DNA of 64,000 nt from an uncultured Algibacter sp. Its GTDB lineage: Bacteria; Bacteroidota; Bacteroidia; Flavobacteriales; Flavobacteriaceae. Below, one piece after another: positions 59,992-64,000 of the stretch. Numbering within the stretch: position 1 is the stretch's first letter; each line of letters begins with the position of its first letter. Under the pieces are notes generated by a model. The model worked only from the letters and a program-made list of their open reading frames with translations. It did not search any database and was not told where the DNA came from. The stretch spans positions 186,001-250,000 of the forward strand of contig NZ_CANKXG010000004.1 of NCBI RefSeq assembly GCF_947487575.1, read 5' to 3'. A program made the position numbers and the translations under genes.

Positions 59992-60648
59992 CTAATTCTC
60001 AAAAGCATATTTCACAATATTAGCACCCATTTTAAGTGCTTTGTCTCTAATATCGGCTGGGTCATTGTGTACTTCAGCATCTTCCCAACCATCGCCTAAA
60101 TCACTTTCGTAAGTGAACAACAGCATCAATCTATTTTCATAAAAAAGGCCAAATGCTTGCGGACGTTTGCCATCATGCTCATGTATTTTGGGTAATCCGT
60201 TTGGGAATTTATATTCTATATTAAAAATAGCATGGTTTGTTGGTAGTTCTACTAAATCTTTGTCAGGAAATACTTTTTTTAATTCTTTAGTAATATAAGG
60301 TTGCATACCGTAATTGTCATCAATATGTAAAAAGCCACCTGAAATAAGATAATTACGTAAGTTTTCTGCATCAGTTTCACTAAAAAACACATTGCCATGA
60401 CCAGTCATGTGCAAAAAGGGATACTGAAAAATATCAGGGCTATCAGTCTCAACAGTTTGAGGTTTTGGGTTAATTTTGGTGTTTATATTGGCATTACAAA
60501 AGGCAATAAGGTTTGGAAGGGCGGTTGGGTTTCCATACCAATCGCCCCCGCCTTTGTATTTTAAAATGGCTAAATCTTGTGCAAATAAGTTAAAAACTAA
60601 AAATGAAAAGATAAAAGTGAAAAATAATTTCATAGAATTTTTACTCAT
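59992..60648 (-). CDS. DUF4159 domain protein, secreted
   Basis: A 218-residue protein with a type I signal peptide (to NLFAQ, residue 24; an internal ATG at 60633 gives a shorter n-region). The DUF4159 domain has YKGGGDWYGNPTALPNL, FLHMTGHGNVFFS, GFLHIDDNYG, KVFPDKDLVELPTNHAIF and FTYESDLGDGWED, resembling class I glutamine-amidotransferase-like folds with a carbohydrate-related role suggested for the family. Its start overlaps the rsmE stop by 8 bases, so it is likely translationally coupled. Confidence 0.85.
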   Translation of the reverse strand: MSKNSMKLFFTFIFSFLVFNLFAQDLAILKYKGGGDWYGNPTALPNLIAFCNANINTKINPKPQTVETDSPDIFQYPFLHMTGHGNVFFSETDAENLRNYLISGGFLHIDDNYGMQPYITKELKKVFPDKDLVELPTNHAIFNIEYKFPNGLPKIHEHDGKRPQAFGLFYENRLMLLFTYESDLGDGWEDAEVHNDPADIRDKALKMGANIVKYAFEN

Positions 60649-61345
60649 TAGTATAAGCTACGGAATGACAAGCAACAATAGCTGCCGTTTCTGTACGTAA
60701 TCTTGTTTCACCCAAAGTTACAGGAATAAAATTGTTTTCAAGTGCTTTGGATATTTCTTTAACAGAAAAATCACCTTCTGGCCCGATTAGAATAGTTATA
60801 TCCGTATTAGGCTTTAATTGTTGCTTTAAAGACTTCTTATTTGTTTCTTCACAATGCGCAATAAATAAATCACCACTGAACTCTTGATTTATAAAATCTC
60901 GAAAAGTAATAGCTTCATTAAGTTTTGGTAAATAGCAACTTAGTGATTGTTTCATAGCAGATTGGAGAATACGTTCAAAACGTTCAGGTTTAATGATTTT
61001 TCGTTCACTATGATCGCAGATAATAGGAGTGATGCTGTCAATACCAATTTCGGCAGCTTTTTCTAAAAACCACTCATAACGGTCATTCATTTTTGTTGGT
61101 GCAACTGCCAAATGTAAATTGTATTTTCGTTTTAGCTGAAGTGTATTGGAAATAATATTAGCAATGCATTTATTAATGTTTGGTAGTGAGATTTCAGCTG
61201 TAAATAGTATACCCTTGCCGTTAGTTATATATAATTTATTGCCAATGGATTTTCGAAGTACTTTAACAATGTGCTTACTTTCCTCTTTATTAAAAGAAAA
61301 TTGCACAGTGTCTTTTGTTAGTTCCGAATTAAAAAATAATTGCAT
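60641..61345 (-). CDS. rsmE: 16S rRNA (uracil(1498)-N(3))-methyltransferase
   Basis: A 234-residue protein with an N-terminal PUA-like domain (residues 1-70) and a SPOUT methyltransferase domain. Motifs HLAVAPTKMNDRYEWFLEKAAEIGID, CDHSERK, ILIGPEGDFSVKEI and LGETRLRTETAAIVA are those of RsmE, which methylates N3 of U1498 of 16S rRNA. The start overlaps the stop of the isomerase gene by one base, and its stop is overlapped by the DUF4159 start. Confidence 0.96.
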   Translation of the reverse strand: MQLFFNSELTKDTVQFSFNKEESKHIVKVLRKSIGNKLYITNGKGILFTAEISLPNINKCIANIISNTLQLKRKYNLHLAVAPTKMNDRYEWFLEKAAEIGIDSITPIICDHSERKIIKPERFERILQSAMKQSLSCYLPKLNEAITFRDFINQEFSGDLFIAHCEETNKKSLKQQLKPNTDITILIGPEGDFSVKEISKALENNFIPVTLGETRLRTETAAIVACHSVAYTNE

Positions 61346-61983
61346 TATCTGGCTGTTTCTACAATTTTTAAAACTTTTATTTCCGAAATATCTTTAGATT
61401 CATGCGATTGCAATATCAGATAATATTGTTTTTTTTCTGGAATATCAAAAGTATAAACATCCTCTAAGCTATGCTCTTCTGAAATAATAGCACTTTCAAA
61501 ATCTGGCGACACATCCCCATTTGTAAACCATCCTGTATCACCACCTCTATTAGCGTTTTGATCCATAGAATATTGTTTTGCTAAAAAACTAAAAGGTGAT
61601 CCATTTCTATGCTTTTCTATAAGTGCTGTTCTTAGTTGGTTGATACTCTCTTTAGTATATTTGGAGCCATCTAAAACTATATAAGAAACTCTGTAGTATG
61701 GTTTGCTGCTTTTTTCTAAAATTTTATAAAATGTTTTGTCGCGTTCTGTTCTTATAGACTTAACATTTCCTATTTCTAATTTAAATAAAGCTTTAGCTAG
61801 GTCAGTTTTATGTTTCTCTTCATTGAAAGTGAATATTTTGTTCTCTTTTGAAGGTTTATTTTTAAGAAATAAATTGGCTTGTTCGGAGGTTTCAATAGCT
61901 ACAAGAGCCTGCTCTCCTTTAGTTTGAGCGGTTGAAAATGAGGTTATTCCAACGAAAAATAAAATAAGTAATTGTTTAATCAT
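61345..61983 (-). CDS. parvulin-type peptidylprolyl isomerase, exported
   Basis: A 212-residue protein with a type I signal peptide (residues 1-20, SFSTAQ) and a parvulin (PpiC) domain at about residues 110-200, with GSPFSFLAKQYSMDQNANRGGDTGWF as its signature region and the last strands YYLILQSHESKDI. It likely assists folding of outer-membrane or periplasmic proteins. It is the first gene of a tightly packed run with rsmE and the DUF4159 gene. Confidence 0.85.
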   Translation of the reverse strand: MIKQLLILFFVGITSFSTAQTKGEQALVAIETSEQANLFLKNKPSKENKIFTFNEEKHKTDLAKALFKLEIGNVKSIRTERDKTFYKILEKSSKPYYRVSYIVLDGSKYTKESINQLRTALIEKHRNGSPFSFLAKQYSMDQNANRGGDTGWFTNGDVSPDFESAIISEEHSLEDVYTFDIPEKKQYYLILQSHESKDISEIKVLKIVETAR

Positions 61984-62084
61984 AATGTAGGTTTTAAATT
62001 CAATTTCAAATTTAAAAGGAATTGTGAATGATATGAATAAAGAAGAAATAAGTTTTTAAGAAGAGATTGTTTATAACTTCTTGT

Positions 62085-63107
62085 TTAAATCTTCAACCGA
62101 GCTGAAGCCACAATACCCTGTTCTGCAAAATCGCCCTCTAAATATTTTAAATATCCAACAATAGCAATCATAGCAGCATTATCCGTCGTGAATTCAAATT
62201 TTGGAATATAAGTAGTCCAACCAAATTTTTGCTCGCCATCTTTTAACGCTTGCCGTATTCCAGAATTAGCAGATACACCACCACCAATGGCTATATGACT
62301 TATGCCAGTTTCTTTGGTTGCCAGTTTTAGCTTATCAATCAAAATACCAATAATGGTGTATTGTATAGAAGCACAAATATCATTAAGATTCTCTGCAATA
62401 AAATTTGGGTTAGCCTTTACTTCTCGCTGTACAAAATATAGAACAGCCGTTTTAAAACCAGAAAAACTAAAGTTTAATCCATCCACTTTGGGTTTAGTAA
62501 ATTGAAATGCTTTTGGGTTTCCAAGAGCCGCACGTCTATCAATTTCTGGCCCTGCAGGGTAGCCTAAACCTAAAATTTTTCCGCTTTTATCAAAAGCTTC
62601 TCCAACAGCGTCATCAATAGTTTCACCAATAACGGTCATATCAAAATAGTTATCTACTTTAACAATTTGAGTGTGGCCTCCAGAAACAGTCATTGCTAAG
62701 AAAGGAAAGAGTGGTTTTTCAAACCCATCTTCATCAATAAAATGAGCAAGAATATGCCCCTGCATATGGTTCACATCAATTAATGGAATATTTAAACCAT
62801 AAGCCAATGATTTAGCAAATGAGGTTCCAACTAACAAACTCCCCATTAACCCTGGGCCTTGGGTAAAAGCTATAGCATGTAGTTGCGATTTAGTAATTCC
62901 AGCCTTTTCTATGGCTTGATGTACAACAGGAACAATATTTTGCTGATGAGCCCTAGAAGCTAATTCTGGTACAACACCACCGTACTCTTTATGTATTTTT
63001 TGGCTTGCAACAACATTGCTTAAAATACGCCCGTTATGAATTACAGAAGCCGCAGTATCATCGCAAGATGACTCAATTCCTAGAATATAAATATTTTGTG
63101 ACGACAT
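62085..63107 (-). CDS. tsaD: tRNA N6-adenosine threonylcarbamoyltransferase
   Basis: A 340-residue member of the Kae1/TsaD/YgjD family. Motifs [11 protein letters not shown] at the N-terminus, the metal-binding His in [39 protein letters not shown]-type region, and [12 protein letters not shown] are as expected. It makes the t6A37 modification of tRNAs decoding ANN codons, together with TsaB, TsaE and TsaC. A -7-like box, TACTTTTG, lies on the minus strand at 63192-63185, about 80 bases before the start. Confidence 0.97.
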   Translation of the reverse strand: [340 protein letters not shown]

Positions 63108-63207
63108 TAATAAATTTTAGGCACAATAATTGTTAATTTTGAAAACGAATAAACATCTCAAACCTTTACATTTACTCGTAATTACAAAAGTAGTTTATTC
63201 TTAATAA

Positions 63208-64000
63208 AGTTATAACTTTAAAGGCATCAAAAAAAATTTAAAAATATCGTTAAAAGTAGCAGGGATTATACTGCTATGTTTCATCATTACGGTGTTGATG
63301 CTTTCTATTCCTGTAGTTCAGACTGGGTTAGGAAAATATGCTACTAAGCGATTAAATGATGAATTTAAAACAAACATTAATATAGATAAAGTTAGTTTGC
63401 AATTTAATGGCGATGTCGAAATTAAAAACATCTACGTTGAAGATTATAAAAAAGATACGCTCATCAGTATAACCGAACTAAACACTTCAATTTTAAATTT
63501 TGGTAACCTTACTAATGGTAAATTAAATTTTGGAGATATTGATATTGAAAACCTATTATTTCATATAAAAACATACAAGGGCGATACGGATACAAACCTT
63601 GATATTTTTGTTGCTAAACTTGAGAGTGATAATCCTAGAAAGGGTAAGAGTAGTTTTTTGCTTTCATCAAGCGATGTCTCAATTTATAACAGTGTTTTTA
63701 AACTCTCAAATGAAAACAAAGAGACTGTAAAAGCACTTCATTTTGAAAATTTAAATATTAACGCCACTAATTTTTTAATTAATGGTAGCGATGTAAGTGC
63801 AAGAATAAACACTTTGGCTTTTAAAGATAGTAGAGGGGTTGTAGTGAAAAATTTGATGACAGATTTTGCATATACACTAACAGACATGACTTTTAATAAT
63901 TTGCAAATAAAAACACCCAGTTCTGTTTTAAAAGGTAATTTAAAGTTTTCTTATAATCGTGATGATTTACAATATTTTGTTGATAAAGTTCAAGTTAACG
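63208..64000 (+). CDS. TamB-like translocation/assembly module protein, 5' part only (runs off the window)
   Basis: The frame is open from the TAATAA at 63202-63207 to the right edge. It begins with basic residues (KGIKKNLKISLK), a single transmembrane helix (VAGIILLCFIITVLML) and SIPVVQTGLGKYATKRLN, then repeated beta-strand segments as in AsmA/TamB (DUF490) proteins that reach across the periplasm. No ATG, GTG or TTG precedes the helix; the first is GTG 63292 inside it. An ATC at 63226 or ATA at 63244 would be a non-standard start. It lies opposite tsaD with a shared upstream region. Confidence 0.7.

Overview
The window is AT-rich DNA from a member of the Bacteroidota, most likely a marine Flavobacteriaceae. 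The signs are SusC/SusD proteins, type IX secretion (T9SS) C-terminal tails, TAnnTTTG-type -7 promoter boxes, flavobacterial forms of ClpB, GlyA and YtxJ, and a large sulfatase-rich polysaccharide utilization locus (PUL). No insertion sequence, prophage, CRISPR array or rRNA operon was seen.

Left part (1-18.8 kb, mostly housekeeping). A ComM/YifB ATPase cut by the left edge is followed by a membrane protein and a repeat-rich gap. Then come a lipoprotein with an S74 intramolecular chaperone domain, a DUF2891 lipoprotein, the pxpABC 5-oxoprolinase genes, and deoC facing them. Next are a thioesterase and a TetR repressor, each preceded by the same TATACC-N4-GGTATA palindrome. After these lie clpB, ytxJ, fahA, glyA, a DUF1796-like gene, a beta-helix lipoprotein, a second thioesterase and tRNA-Arg(TCT). 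Two inverted copies of an ~80-bp element with closing GCGTTA/TAACGC ends lie at 11.9 and 15.5 kb.

Central part (19.0-52.4 kb, the PUL). An AraC-type regulator on the minus strand faces a run of plus-strand genes: SusE/F-like lipoprotein, SusC, SusD, GH30, a clan GH-A (GH51-like) enzyme, a second GH30, sulfatase, MFS sugar porter, SGNH esterase, GH2, DUF5107-TPR protein, sulfatase, second GH2, GH16, and a T9SS-sorted putative glycan-binding protein. A strong terminator follows, then a LacZ-type GH2 and a third sulfatase. A good promoter (TTG-N19-TATATTTG) precedes the first gene. In the inferred scheme, GH16 and GH30 enzymes cut a sulfated galactan-like polymer at the surface, SusCD imports the pieces, sulfatases, the esterase and GH2 enzymes trim them, the MFS porter brings sugars through the inner membrane, and the AraC protein senses a product. 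The substrate is an inference; a sulfated beta-galactan or arabinogalactan is the best guess.

Right part (52.5-64 kb). A minus-strand pair encodes an FN3 lipoprotein and a 1030-residue T9SS-exported Asp-box (BNR) protein. They are followed by an RNA-modification and envelope cluster: SPOUT methyltransferase, THUMP-like methyltransferase, AI-2E transporter, TrmH-like methyltransferase, a 49-residue membrane protein, DUF4159 protein, rsmE, parvulin isomerase and tsaD. The start of a TamB-like gene runs off the right edge.
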